Counted from the first letter of the stretch, positions 9,737 through 23,241 are shown. The stretch: 64,000 nucleotides of DNA from Silene conica (GCA_029255685.2 CM055318.2:3539001-3603000), one strand, 5' to 3'. The notes: generated from the letters alone by a model not told the origin. A program made the numbers and translations.

Positions 9737-12700
9737 CTAGATTTCATGCCCGGGCGTTGCCCGGGTAATATCTTAACAGAGTTTTAAAGTAATTAGCATG
9801 ACGTTAACCTTAACAAAAAAGCATAAGCATATAACATAGTTTTAAAGTAATTCAATTGGTTCGACACTATAATATCTTCGGCGCACTTGTTTTTTTTATA
9901 TAGTGTATAACTTTCTCACATTTTGACACACTCACTTCTCTCCTCAACATCTCTTAAGTGGTTTCGTTTTAAGAAAGTCTATTTTGCATATGATGTTTGA
10001 TGTTTGATGTTTGACAATTTGATTATTCAAAGTTGCTAATCTTTAGTTTCATAATATTCTAGTTGATACAAAAAATTAACTTGATCTTAATTGAGTTTTA
10101 AACTAAACTATTGTGACACCACATGGTTCAAAAATTATTTGAAGGACAATGACCCGTAATAACTTAAAATGAACAGCTTGTCTTATTTGTAACGGTCACA
10201 CGGTTGTGATTTTTCACAACCCTCTCCCACTTCCTTTCACTTGCATCCCTATTTGACCCCTTGTTTCATGTCAAAAGCTGGAATGATCGTAAATGATTTT
10301 ATAATCTTATAACCAATTTTTCGCAGCATAAGAGATTGTTGCCAATGCTAGTAAGTTGTTAATGCCACTCCACCATTTTATCATATTATTTATACGACAA
10401 CCTTCTCACCAAAATGAATCCTCTCCATTCCTTTTCTCACTATTTTCCCTCATAAATATTTTCGGAGTCTAACTATATTATATTCCCTTCTATTTGTCTT
10501 TTTCAATTTCAATATTAGAGAATCCTTACTCGGCGATTTGTATTTTCTTTTTTTCAACACCGTCAACTTATTATTGCACCACAATATACACATACGAAAC
10601 ATAGCATTCACGATATCTGCCTTAATTTGCGAATACAAAATCTTCAATTACTTCATATATATACCTTTATATATATATTTGACTTTTTTTTGGGTAGTTC
10701 ATTTTAACTTTCATGGCTATAGTTATGTATAATAACATTCGTGTCAACTCATCACCCTAAGAGTTACATTACTTTACACCATAGCAATTTCATTATCCAT
10801 TAAAATTCTATCTATAGTCTTTACAATTCAAACTATTGTAATATATTATTCACTTTTACCCTCATACTAATATTATTATTCTTATTAGGTATTTTTAAGC
10901 TCATAGATGTAATATATAATTGCCTTAATATAATTCTTAACATAAATTTATATTTCCACCGTCCCAGTATCAAGTTGTTGAGTTCCCTTTATTACTTAAT
11001 TACTTATGTACGTATTTTTAATTACTTGTGTTGTTCATTAATTGACAGTTTAAATCTCGAGGATTGCATAATTTCTATTTATATTAACTTAGCCAAAAAA
11101 CCTTTAGTGGCTTTAGTTACAAACACGGATAAAAATCAATCAACCACGTAAGTAATAATGGAGTATTTAATAACATCTAAAAATTTGTAAAAGTAAGATG
11201 ATAATTCAATTATTCAAAAAATATAAATAAGAGCACTATAATAACATTGAGCAACATTACATGTGTAAATGTGGATATACAATAAAGAGTCTTTTTTAAT
11301 TTTCTATAGATGTCACAGACCCAAATATTATCTACTTTAATAATGAAATTCTATAATCTATTCATAAAAATTCATAAATTTACCTTACTCTGTATGACAC
11401 TCTCCTGTAAATTTTCTTAACATAGCTAAATATTTTAAAAATAATATTTGTATATTGTAGACGTGGATAATATGGAGATAATAAAATTTGATCTCGTCAA
11501 TACGATTTACCGTCATATTCACCTGCACAAATCGTCTTATTTTACAAAAGTCAACCACCAGCAATGACACTAATGATATAGTAACCGCGTCTTGTAGGCT
11601 AGAATTTCCTTGGGAACTTGAGGAAGATCTAAGTGGATATACCTAGACTAAATTTATCAATGGCGGCCCTTCTTTTCCATAGTTGTTTTCAAAATGAAAC
11701 GAAAACCAATAATTACGTAAACGTATCACGTGTGTATAATTATAATGTAAATAACAAAATAAGAAATAAGAATCAAAAGAATGAGTAGCATTAATTAATC
11801 GTTAATAATTGGGAAATTAAAATTAAGAATAATAATAATCAGAACAAAGAGAAATTAATTTGTGTACCATGATTCGTGATGATGGGCACCATAATATATA
11901 TATAGCTGTGAGAAAGAGAGCAATAACTATAATTATAATTATGATAGGACTCTTGCAACATTATCGTATATAATTATACATACAATTCAAGTAAAGATAG
12001 AATTCTCTAAGACTTCTATTATAATTATAATTATAATTCCCTCCTATAATTATTACTAATTCGTAACGATTTGTAACGTATTATATTTAAACGTAAACAA
12101 GCTAGCAAGAACGTACGTAAATTAATTAATTCAAGCAGGCTAGTAAGCACGTACGTAAAATAATAATAAAATAACAAAACATTAGTTTGTAGTATGTTGA
12201 ACGTAGTAATAATAATTAAATAATAATAAAATAATACTAATAACATGTAGTTTGGTCACACACACGTTATGATAGTATTAATTAATAATAGTAACATAAG
12301 AGTATAACAGTAGAAGTTGTAGTAGGAATATTAGTAATGCTAATAATTATTAGTAATAAACAATAGACATTAGTAGTATTAGTGTTTGATTCACTTTCTC
12401 AATGCATGCATGACATTGTAGGGCTCAAGTTAATTTATCCATACTGATTTAGATTGTAAATAACATATTTTTTTTTACTTTGCCATCAAATATTACGAAT
12501 ACAGCAATCTCTTTTAATCGATAGAGAAACTTTTAAAGCGATTACAACAATCTCTTTTTTTTTAAAGGTACGGTAATTTTCAAGACTATAATAAGTTACT
12601 ATATCTCTAGTAGTTAGGCTTCTTATAGTCATTTCAAGCGTGCCGAATTGGCGACCGTTGTCCTGAAAAAAATTTCCGTAGCAAAAACATACCGTAGTTA

Positions 12701-12877
12701 GTATACATATGTGTAAAAATGATAAAGAAAACAAATATATAAGATGGAAACAATATAAAGAAATTAAAATCAAAGCAAAAACATTGGAAAGACGAATAAA
12801 TACTGATGCAAATATATATACTCCCTAATATAATAGGTGACGTGTTTGAGTCGCACTTGTCTTCTTTTATTTTATAA
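9737..12877 (-). repeat. 3141-bp unit, copy 1
   Basis: This is the first of three tandem units. It differs from copies 2 and 3 at about seven single sites spread over the unit (for example near 9949, 10158, 10202, 10471, 11842, 12415 and 12569). Its right-hand tail agrees with copy 2 and not with copy 3. No credible coding sequence. An interior AT-rich segment near 11890-12010 has TATA-like runs and TAATTA repeats. Confidence 0.95.
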
Positions 12878-15800
12878 CTAGATTTCATGCCCGGGCGTTG
12901 CCCGGGTAATATCTTAACAGAGTTTTAAAGTAATTAGCATGACGTTAACCTTAACAAAAAAGCATAAGCATATAACATAGTTTTAAAGTAATTCAATTGG
13001 TTCGACACTATAATATCTTCGGCGCACTTGTTTTTTTTATATAGTGTATAACTTTCTCACATTTTGACACACTCACTTCTCTCCTCAACTTCTCTTAAGT
13101 GGTTTCGTTTTAAGAAAGTCTATTTTGCATATGATGTTTGATGTTTGATGTTTGACAATTTGATTATTCAAAGTTGCTAATCTTTAGTTTCATAATATTC
13201 TAGTTGATACAAAAAATTAACTTGATCTTAATTGAGTTTTAAACTAAACTATTGTGACACCACATGGTTCAAAAATTATTTGAAGGACAATGACCCGTTA
13301 TAACTTAAAATGAACAGCTTGTCTTATTTGTAACGGTCACACAGTTGTGATTTTTCACAACCCTCTCCCACTTCCTTTCACTTGCATCCCTATTTGACCC
13401 CTTGTTTCATGTCAAAAGCTGGAATGATCGTAAATGATTTTATAATCTTATAACCAATTTTTCGCAGCATAAGAGATTGTTGCCAATGCTAGTAAGTTGT
13501 TAATGCCACTCCACCATTTTATCATATTATTTATACGACAACCTTCTCACCAAAATGAATCCTCTCCATTCCTTTTCTCACTATTTTCCCTCATAAATAT
13601 TTTCGGAGTCTGACTATATTATATTCCCTTCTATTTGTCTTTTTCAATTTCAATATTAGAGAATCCTTACTCGGCGATTTGTATTTTCTTTTTTTCAACA
13701 CCGTCAACTTATTATTGCACCACAATATACACATACGAAACATAGCATTCACGATATCTGCCTTAATTTGCGAATACAAAATCTTCAATTACTTCATATA
13801 TATACCTTTATATATATATTTGACTTTTTTTTGGGTAGTTCATTTTAACTTTCATGGCTATAGTTATGTATAATAACATTCGTGTCAACTCATCACCCTA
13901 AGAGTTACATTACTTTACACCATAGCAATTTCATTATCCATTAAAATTCTATCTATAGTCTTTACAATTCAAACTATTGTAATATATTATTCACTTTTAC
14001 CCTCATACTAATATTATTATTCTTATTAGGTATTTTTAAGCTCATAGATGTAATATATAATTGCCTTAATATAATTCTTAACATAAATTTATATTTCCAC
14101 CGTCCCAGTATCAAGTTGTTGAGTTCCCTTTATTACTTAATTACTTATGTACGTATTTTTAATTACTTGTGTTGTTCATTAATTGACAGTTTAAATCTCG
14201 AGGATTGCATAATTTCTATTTATATTAACTTAGCCAAAAAACCTTTAGTGGCTTTAGTTACAAACACGGATAAAAATCAATCAACCACGTAAGTAATAAT
14301 GGAGTATTTAATAACATCTAAAAATTTGTAAAAGTAAGATGATAATTCAATTATTCAAAAAATATAAATAAGAGCACTATAATAACATTGAGCAACATTA
14401 CATGTGTAAATGTGGATATACAATAAAGAGTCTTTTTTAATTTTCTATAGATGTCACAGACCCAAATATTATCTACTTTAATAATGAAATTCTATAATCT
14501 ATTCATAAAAATTCATAAATTTACCTTACTCTGTATGACACTCTCCTGTAAATTTTCTTAACATAGCTAAATATTTTAAAAATAATATTTGTATATTGTA
14601 GACGTGGATAATATGGAGATAATAAAATTTGATCTCGTCAATACGATTTACCGTCATATTCACCTGCACAAATCGTCTTATTTTACAAAAGTCAACCACC
14701 AGCAATGACACTAATGATATAGTAACCGCGTCTTGTAGGCTAGAATTTCCTTGGGAACTTGAGGAAGATCTAAGTGGATATACCTAGACTAAATTTATCA
14801 ATGGCGGCCCTTCTTTTCCATAGTTGTTTTCAAAATGAAACGAAAACCAATAATTACGTAAACGTATCACGTGTGTATAATTATAATGTAAATAACAAAA
14901 TAAGAAATAAGAATCAAAAGAATGAGTAGCATTAATTAATCGTTAATAATTGGGAAATTAAAATTAAGAATAATAATAATCAAAACAAAGAGAAATTAAT
15001 TTGTGTACCATGATTCGTGATGATGGGCACCATAATATATATATAGCTGTGAGAAAGAGAGCAATAACTATAATTATAATTATGATAGGACTCTTGCAAC
15101 ATTATCGTATATAATTATACATACAATTCAAGTAAAGATAGAATTCTCTAAGACTTCTATTATAATTATAATTATAATTCCCTCCTATAATTATTACTAA
15201 TTCGTAACGATTTGTAACGTATTATATTTAAACGTAAACAAGCTAGCAAGAACGTACGTAAATTAATTAATTCAAGCAGGCTAGTAAGCACGTACGTAAA
15301 ATAATAATAAAATAACAAAACATTAGTTTGTAGTATGTTGAACGTAGTAATAATAATTAAATAATAATAAAATAATACTAATAACATGTAGTTTGGTCAC
15401 ACACACGTTATGATAGTATTAATTAATAATAGTAACATAAGAGTATAACAGTAGAAGTTGTAGTAGGAATATTAGTAATGCTAATAATTATTAGTAATAA
15501 ACAATAGACATTAGTAGTATTAGTGTTTGATTCACTTTCTCAATGCATGCATGACGTTGTAGGGCTCAAGTTAATTTATCCATACTGATTTAGATTGTAA
15601 ATAACATATTTTTTTTTACTTTGCCATCAAATATTACGAATACAGCAATCTCTTTTAATCGATAGAGAAACTTTTAAAGCGATTACAACAATCTCTTTTT
15701 TTTCAAAGGTACGGTAATTTTCAAGACTATAATAAGTTACTATATCTCTAGTAGTTAGGCTTCTTATAGTCATTTCAAGCGTGCCGAATTGGCGACCGTT

Positions 15801-16018
15801 GTCCTGAAAAAAATTTCCGTAGCAAAAACATACCGTAGTTAGTATACATATGTGTAAAAATGATAAAGAAAACAAATATATAAGATGGAAACAATATAAA
15901 GAAATTAAAATCAAAGCAAAAACATTGGAAAGACGAATAAATACTGATGCAAATATATATACTCCCTAATATAATAGGTGACGTGTTTGAGTCGCACTTG
16001 TCTTCTTTTATTTTATAA
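12878..16018 (-). repeat. 3141-bp unit, copy 2
   Basis: Exactly 3141 bp downstream of copy 1 and nearly identical to it. It starts with CTAG and the GC hairpin, so a complete Helitron 3' terminus lies in the middle of the larger element. It shares the single-base variants with copy 3 over most of its length and shares the last ~350 bp with copy 1. Confidence 0.95.
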
Positions 16019-19000
16019 CTAGATTTCATGCCCGGGCGTTGCCCGGGTAATATCTTAACAGAGTTTTAAAGTAATTAGCATGACGTTAACCTTAACAAAA
16101 AAGCATAAGCATATAACATAGTTTTAAAGTAATTCAATTGGTTCGACACTATAATATCTTCGGCGCACTTGTTTTTTTTATATAGTGTATAACTTTCTCA
16201 CATTTTGACACACTCACTTCTCTCCTCAACTTCTCTTAAGTGGTTTCGTTTTAAGAAAGTCTATTTTGCATATGATGTTTGATGTTTGATGTTTGACAAT
16301 TTGATTATTCAAAGTTGCTAATCTTTAGTTTCATAATATTCTAGTTGATACAAAAAATTAACTTGATCTTAATTGAGTTTTAAACTAAACTATTGTGACA
16401 CCACATGGTTCAAAAATTATTTGAAGGACAATGACCCGTTATAACTTAAAATGAACAGCTTGTCTTATTTGTAACGGTCACACAGTTGTGATTTTTCACA
16501 ACCCTCTCCCACTTCCTTTCACTTGCATCCCTATTTGACCCCTTGTTTCATGTCAAAAGCTGGAATGATCGTAAATGATTTTATAATCTTATAACCAATT
16601 TTTCGCAGCATAAGAGATTGTTGCCAATGCTAGTAAGTTGTTAATGCCACTCCACCATTTTATCATATTATTTATACGACAACCTTCTCACCAAAATGAA
16701 TCCTCTCCATTCCTTTTCTCACTATTTTCCCTCATAAATATTTTCGGAGTCTGACTATATTATATTCCCTTCTATTTGTCTTTTTCAATTTCAATATTAG
16801 AGAATCCTTACTCGGCGATTTGTATTTTCTTTTTTTCAACACCGTCAACTTATTATTGCACCACAATATACACATACGAAACATAGCATTCACGATATCT
16901 GCCTTAATTTGCGAATACAAAATCTTCAATTACTTCATATATATACTTTTATATATATATTTGACTTTTTTTTGGGTAGTTCATTTTAACTTTCATGGCT
17001 ATAGTTATGTATAATAACATTCGTGTCAACTCATCACCCTAAGAGTTACATTACTTTACACCATAGCAATTTCATTATCCATTAAAATTCTATCTATAGT
17101 CTTTACAATTCAAACTATTGTAATATATTATTCACTTTTACCCTCATACTAATATTATTATTCTTATTAGGTATTTTTAAGCTCATAGATGTAATATATA
17201 ATTGCCTTAATATAATTCTTAACATAAATTTATATTTCCACCGTCCCAGTATCAAGTTGTTGAGTTCCCTTTATTACTTAATTACTTATGTACGTATTTT
17301 TAATTACTTGTGTTGTTCATTAATTGACAGTTTAAATCTCGAGGATTGCATAATTTCTATTTATATTAACTTAGCCAAAAAACCTTTAGTGGCTTTAGTT
17401 ACAAACACGGATAAAAATCAATCAACCACGTAAGTAATAATGGAGTATTTAATAACATCTAAAAATTTGTAAAAGTAAGATGATAATTCAATTATTCAAA
17501 AAATATAAATAAGAGCACTATAATAACATTGAGCAACATTACATGTGTAAATGTGGATATACAATAAAGAGTCTTTTTTAATTTTCTATAGATGTCACAG
17601 ACCCAAATATTATCTACTTTAATAATGAAATTCTATAATCTATTCATAAAAATTCATAAATTTACCTTACTCTGTATGACACTCTCCTGTAAATTTTCTT
17701 AACATAGCTAAATATTTTAAAAATAATATTTGTATATTGTAGACGTGGATAATATGGAGATAATAAAATTTGATCTCGTCAATACGATTTACCGTCATAT
17801 TCACCTGCACAAATCGTCTTATTTTACAAAAGTCAACCACCAGCAATGACACTAATGATATAGTAACCGCGTCTTGTAGGCTAGAATTTCCTTGGGAACT
17901 TGAGGAAGATCTAAGTGGATATACCTAGACTAAATTTATCAATGGCGGCCCTTCTTTTCCATAGTTGTTTTCAAAATGAAACGAAAACCAATAATTACGT
18001 AAACGTATCACGTGTGTATAATTATAATGTAAATAACAAAATAAGAAATAAGAATCAAAAGAATGAGTAGCATTAATTAATCGTTAATAATTGGGAAATT
18101 AAAATTAAGAATAATAATAATCAAAACAAAGAGAAATTAATTTGTGTACCATGATTCGTGATGATGGGCACCATAATATATATATAGCTGTGAGAAAGAG
18201 AGCAATAACTATAATTATAATTATGATAGGACTCTTGCAACATTATCGTATATAATTATACATACAATTCAAGTAAAGATAGAATTCTCTAAGACTTCTA
18301 TTATAATTATAATTATAATTCCCTCCTATAATTATTACTAATTCGTAACGATTTGTAACGTATTATATTTAAACGTAAACAAGCTAGCAAGAACGTACGT
18401 AAATTAATTAATTCAAGCAGGCTAGTAAGCACGTACGTAAAATAATAATAAAATAACAAAACATTAGTTTGTAGTATGTTGAACGTAGTAATAATAATTA
18501 AATAATAATAAAATAATACTAATAACATGTAGTTTGGTCACACACACGTTATGATAGTATTAATTAATAATAGTAACATAAGAGTATAACAGTAGAAGTT
18601 GTAGTAGGAATATTAGTAATGCTAATAATTATTAGTAATAAACAATAGACATTAGTAGTATTAGTGTTTGATTCACTTTCTCAATGCATGCATGACGTTG
18701 TAGGGCTCAAGTTAATTTATCCATACTGATTTAGATTGTAAATAACATATTTTTTTTTACTTTGCCATCAAATATTACGAATACAACAATTTAAGCGATT
18801 ACAACAATCTCTTTTTTTTCAAAGGTACGGTAATTTTCAAGACTATAATAAGTTAATAACCTCTTATATCTCTAGTAGCTAGGCTTCTTATAGTCATTTC
18901 AAGCGTGCTGAATTGGCGACCGTTGTCCTGAAAAAAATTTCCGTAGCAAAAACATACCGTAGTTAGTATACATATGTGTAAAAATGATAAAGAAAACAAA

Positions 19001-19142
19001 TATATAAGAGGGAAACAATATAAAGAAATTAAAATCAAAGCAAAAACATTGGAAAGACGAATAAATACTGATGCAAATATATATACTCCCTAATATAATA
19101 GGTGACGTGTTTGAGTCGCACTTGTCTTCTTTTATTTTATAA
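16019..19142 (-). repeat. 3141-bp unit, copy 3 (tail diverged)
   Basis: Matches copy 2 closely up to about 18780. The tail then differs: about 25 bp missing near 18787, about 10 bp extra near 18857, and a few substitutions, for a net loss of 17 bp. It joins directly to the block of repeated Helitron 5' ends. Confidence 0.95.
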
Positions 19143-20051
19143 TTCTAACCAGTTGTAAATTCTATCTATTAGCTACTTATTTTATTATTATTAGTTGTAA
19201 AGTATATCTAAGTATTTAATTACCTAATAATTAATTTATGGTTGGTCAATTCTCAAATTTTAATCATCTAAGATAATAGTCAATTAAATAAATAATTTTC
19301 CAATTCTCATAATTACCAGTTGTAAATTCTATCTATTAGCTACTTATTTTATTATTATTAGTTGTAAAGTATATCTAAGTATTTAATTACTTAATAATTA
19401 ATTTATGGTTGGTCAATTCTCAAATTTTAATCATCTAAGATAATAGTCAATTAAATAAATAATTTTCCAATTCTCATAATTATAATTAATAAAATAATTC
19501 ACAAAACTTGAACCAATCACATCGCTCGAAAAGTTCCTCTTTTAAGTATATATATTGATTCTAAGCAGTTGTAAATTCTATCTATTAGCTACTTATTTTA
19601 TTATTATTATTAGTTGTAAAGTATATCTAAGTACTTAATTACTTAATAATTAATTTATGGTTGGTCAATTCTCAAATTTTAATCATCTAAGATAATAGTC
19701 AATTAAATAAATAATTTTCCAATTCTCATAATTATAATTAATAAAATAATTCACAAAAATTGAACCAATCACATCGCTCGAAAAGTTCATCTTTTAAGTA
19801 TATTCTAACCAGTTGTAAATTCTATCTATTAGCTACTTATTTTATTATTATTAGTTGTAAAGTATATCTAAGTACTTAATTACTTAATAATTAATTTATG
19901 GTTGGTCAATTCTCAAATTTTAATCATCTAAGATAATAGTCAATTAAATAAATAATTTTCCAATTCTCATAATTATAATTAATAAAATAATTCACAAAAC
20001 TTGAACCAATCACATCGCTCGAAAAGTTTCTCTTTTAAGTATATATATTGA
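19143..20051 (-). repeat. four tandem copies of Helitron 5'-terminal block
   Basis: Copies begin with CAGTTGTAAATTCTATCTAT near 19150, 19317, 19566 and 19810. Copy 1 (about 172 bp) lacks the terminal part. Copies 2 and 4 run to the full Helitron 5' terminus (plus strand ...AAGTATATATATTGA, at 19558 and 20051). Copy 3 stops at AAGTATA (about 19802). So the element has two complete and one partial 5' end in a row. Confidence 0.88.
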
Positions 20052-20057
20052 TATTGA

Positions 20058-21394
20058 TATTGATTACTGTTATTTTAATTAAATTAAAATTAAGATAGGA
20101 TATTTGTTACGGTCCATATGATATTTAAATATTTTTACGCACTTGAATTTATCATTATTTTATGATTTTGCACTCAATCAAATTAAACACAAATAGGAGT
20201 ACATCATAAACTTTGTTAAATAAATTGTTACAAGGATCAACTCCGAGCGAACTCATTTTGTAAATTTCCACATTTAACTATCGGGAGTAAAAATAAACGC
20301 CGTGCACAAGATTCGAACACGCACAACTCTGATATGCAAGAAATATAAAAATAAGTCCATTATTTACCCTTTGGGTTCCGAATCCATGAACCCAAATAAA
20401 ACATCTTATTGGTCGGCCGCAATGGTATTATGGCCAGTTATTACTTGATGATTCTCTTGTACAACGGTTTTTTCACGTTTTAAGGCTAAAAAGTCATCAC
20501 TATGGAAAAATGATTATTTTTTCGTCGATAGATAAAATTTTCGATGGCGGTTGATTAGCCCATCAAGTGGAAAGTAGGCCCATAGGATAATATGGTACCT
20601 ATATGTCATTGGGCCTAGCCACAATGAATGATTGAGTCTATGCTATTGGGCCTAAACTGTACATGTTATAAAGACCAATAATATTATTTTCCGATATTAA
20701 AACGTCTTACGCATAATTTCAAACAATAATTCATACCATCAAGTACTAAAAACTAACATAACATTAACCGAGATTATTAAAATCATACATTTTTACTCAC
20801 GACAAGATAAATATGATAAAAAAATACTACCGTAAAATATTAAACTTTTAACTTGAAAAACTAAGCGAAGTATATGCTCCATATTACCATATATATATAC
20901 CTGGTGGGATTAAACGTTATTTCTTTTTAAATGATGTATTAATACCCGATTTTTAAGTAGATTCATAAGAGTTCAAAATATGAAGATTTGCACTCGACCC
21001 ATCAATTATCATCGATACTCTGAAAGAAGATTCACATTCAACCCATCAAAATTTGTACCCAAAACGACTAGACATGATTTTAGATCCATTGTCATCTTTA
21101 TCCCCAAACAAACCTTTAAATTGTTAGTTAGCTAATTTACAAACAAAACATTTAAAAACTAAATGCCAACTCAAAATTGCCATTGTCTCAAATGGAATTG
21201 ACTTGAATGGTCCACAAAGAAATGACAAAATTAAATCAAATCATACTTTTTATATTTATCTTAATACGTAGAATCTTTGTGTTTCACACAATTAACTTAA
21301 CCGATAAGTCTTATTTACAACCCGTTGTGAGTTATAACGAAATGATGTATATATCCTTGGTAACTTATTCTTATTTATAAAAATTATAAATGAG
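20058..21394. other. AT-rich intergenic region
   Basis: No gene was found. A GATTCGAAC string near 20312 resembles a tRNA B box on the minus strand, but no A box or tail was found to support a SINE. Confidence 0.55.
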
Positions 21395-21408
21395 AATATG
21401 TGTAACTT

Positions 21409-21620
21409 TTTTTTATGATGAGGGGATTGAATCCCCGGAGCCATACATTCTCACACCACAACATGGACCTTGTAAGCCACCCCATTAGGGGCTGCAGACA
21501 AGTCTACAGTGGCCAAGTAGTCATCGGTCCATCTGGTAGTTGAACATAAAATCTCTCAATTCCTTCATTTCTGCAAATTTCAAGGTTTAACACAACTAAC
21601 TAGAGTAACACTACTTGGTT
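21409..21620 (-). mobile_element. tRNA-derived SINE, family 2
   Basis: On the minus strand there is a tRNA-like head, a body containing GGCCACTGTAGAC and GGGGTGGCTTAC, and an A-rich tail (TCATAAAAAAAA). Target-site duplications flank it: AATATGTGTAACTT (21395-21408) and AATTTGTGTAACTT (21621-21634), 13 of 14 matching. The same family occurs on the other strand at 47754-47973. Confidence 0.85.
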
Positions 21621-21634
21621 AATTTGTGTAACTT

Positions 21635-22654
21635 AACTAATAACATTATAATCCTTAATTTAATCATTGGTCAGATAGAGGCTTAAGATCAAATCAAAAC
21701 ATGCGTTTAGGAAATCAATTACTTAAGCATGTGAGACAAAGATATCACATTTTCTATTGCCAAGATAAATCTTGTCTCCCATGCTTTCTTAGCTTATTCT
21801 CTCATTTTACCTTATTTATCATCGCAAATTCTCGTTTAATATGATTATACAAGTCTTAATCGCAAAACAGGTCATATCAAAAATAAAACATAAAACAAGA
21901 TTAGTAAAATATCTGCGCTAAACAAGTATAAGTTAAGTTTATTTGACCTGTTTTCAACGTAAAAGAAATACTATTATCTTAGGAGAAACATAATCGTATC
22001 TAGAATCTCTTAGAACACAATTTACACCAGCTAAGCATAATCTTTGATTCCATCTAATTAATTCCAAACATATAATTCCAATAATCACATCTTGTAATGA
22101 CGTTTAGTGTTGTTAAACCGACAGCAATGCAATGAGACAGATTCGCAATTTAGCTTAATGATTTTGGACTAAATACGTGTCGGGTTCCACGATAATTTTC
22201 CGGGAATTAGGGATTATTTTTAGCATAAGCAGACTATAAATAACTGATTTTATTAAATACGTGTTTGGTTATTAACGTTTTGCGTTTTGTGTAATAGAGG
22301 GGACGATCCCGAATAAAGATTGAACTGTACGTGAATAGGGTTCGACTCAAATAATGCACCTACATTATTTGTTGGTAAGTAAGCACAAATTCTCATTTAT
22401 AACGACAATATTCGCCGCAAATTTGTGACTGGTCAAATAAAATCCATTTGGAAAATAAAAACAAAGCGTTTGTGATTCTTTATGTACTTTCATTCTTGTC
22501 TTATCTGATTAAGTGGTATATTTGACTCGTCGCAAGTTTGTGACGTATATACCCGTTAGAAGTTATTAGAAGAATAAACACAACTGTCTTATGGTCCCTT
22601 ATGTGTTTTGATTTACCTACCAAATACTATTTGCATGAGTTGTCGTTGAAGGAA
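21635..22654. other. intergenic; degenerate MITE near 22391-22560
   Basis: No gene seen. The part from about 22391 to 22560 has CACAAATTCTCATTTATAACG at one side and GACTCGTCGCAAGTTTGTGAC at the other, resembling a decayed member of the Mutator-like MITE family described at 22665. Confidence 0.5.
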
Positions 22655-22664
22655 TTATGTCTAC

Positions 22665-22842
22665 ACAAATTCTCACTGAACACGGTCACTATCCGTCACA
22701 AGCTGAAGACGGATAGTGACGACCTTCTCACAAAATGCAAGTGATAATACCCATATAACGCTCTATTTCCTCCCACTGGTCTTTCCACTTGTATAGTAAT
22801 GAGAGAGGCATATCCGTCATCAACTTGTGACGAATAGTACCG
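22665..22842. mobile_element. Mutator-like MITE (CACAAATTCTCA family)
   Basis: Inverted arms contain ACGGTCACTATCCGTCACAAG and its near complement. A perfect 10-bp duplication TTATGTCTAC flanks the element (22655-22664 and 22843-22852). Duplications of 9-10 bp are typical of Mutator-type elements, so that assignment is inference from length. An inner stem GTCACTATCCGT/ACGGATAGTGAC is perfect. Confidence 0.75.
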
Positions 22843-23088
22843 TTATGTCTACTTTGCTATGTCGTTTACGAACAAACAGTTTCGAGTAGAAAATATGAGA
22901 ATAAAATATTCGAGTACTTTTTCATTATCCCAAATATTTTCCTTAATTTATTAGAATATAGTCTACAATAACAATGCACATTTAATTTTTCATCTAAACT
23001 AATTTATACAATAGGGAGTGTAATTGTTCCTCCAAAATTTAAAATATATAACTATTTAAGCCAAAAAAACTCTCGTTAACAACAACTA

Positions 23089-23205
23089 CTCTTACTTGTG
23101 ACCGGTCACAGGGCTGTGACGTCTCGTAACCCCTCATTTCCGTTTCGACATTATTTAAAAACGGTTGTGAAACTTTACAAGCTTGCGACCAGCACGAGTA
23201 AGAAT
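23089..23205. mobile_element. MITE in the 3' flank of the NPH3 gene
   Basis: Ends TCTTACTTGTGACCGGTC and its near inverted match GACCAGCACGAGTAAGA enclose about 115 bp. It lies just past the NPH3 stop codon (gene on minus strand), so it is probably within or next to the 3' UTR. Related by sequence to the 22665 family. Confidence 0.6.
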
Positions 23206-23241
23206 TTGTGCCTTAACAAAGGAGCTATGGATGGATTGTTC

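Larger units (their letters stand above)
9737..20051 (-). mobile_element. Helitron A, non-autonomous, with triplicated body
   Basis: On the minus strand the element starts TCAATATATATACTTAAAAG (20051 downwards) and ends with hairpin CCCGGGC-aac-GCCCGGG, eight bases, then CTAG (9740-9737). It sits between A (9736) and T (20052), the Helitron target rule. Inside are three tandem ~3141-bp units, each with its own hairpin and CTAG, and four partly degenerate copies of a 5'-terminal block at 19143-20051. Only short chance frames occur in the units; no Rep or helicase domain is seen, so movement would need proteins from elsewhere. At about 10.3 kb it is long for a non-autonomous Helitron only because of the amplification. 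Confidence 0.8.

Noticed and set aside
10450-18528. Sets of identical 61-95-residue frames repeated in the three 3141-bp units
   Set aside because: They recur only because the DNA is triplicated. They are AT-biased, overlap on both strands and contain no domain or codon pattern of a gene.
20300-20330. GATTCGAAC as a tRNA B box
   Set aside because: No box A at a suitable distance and no cloverleaf could be drawn.
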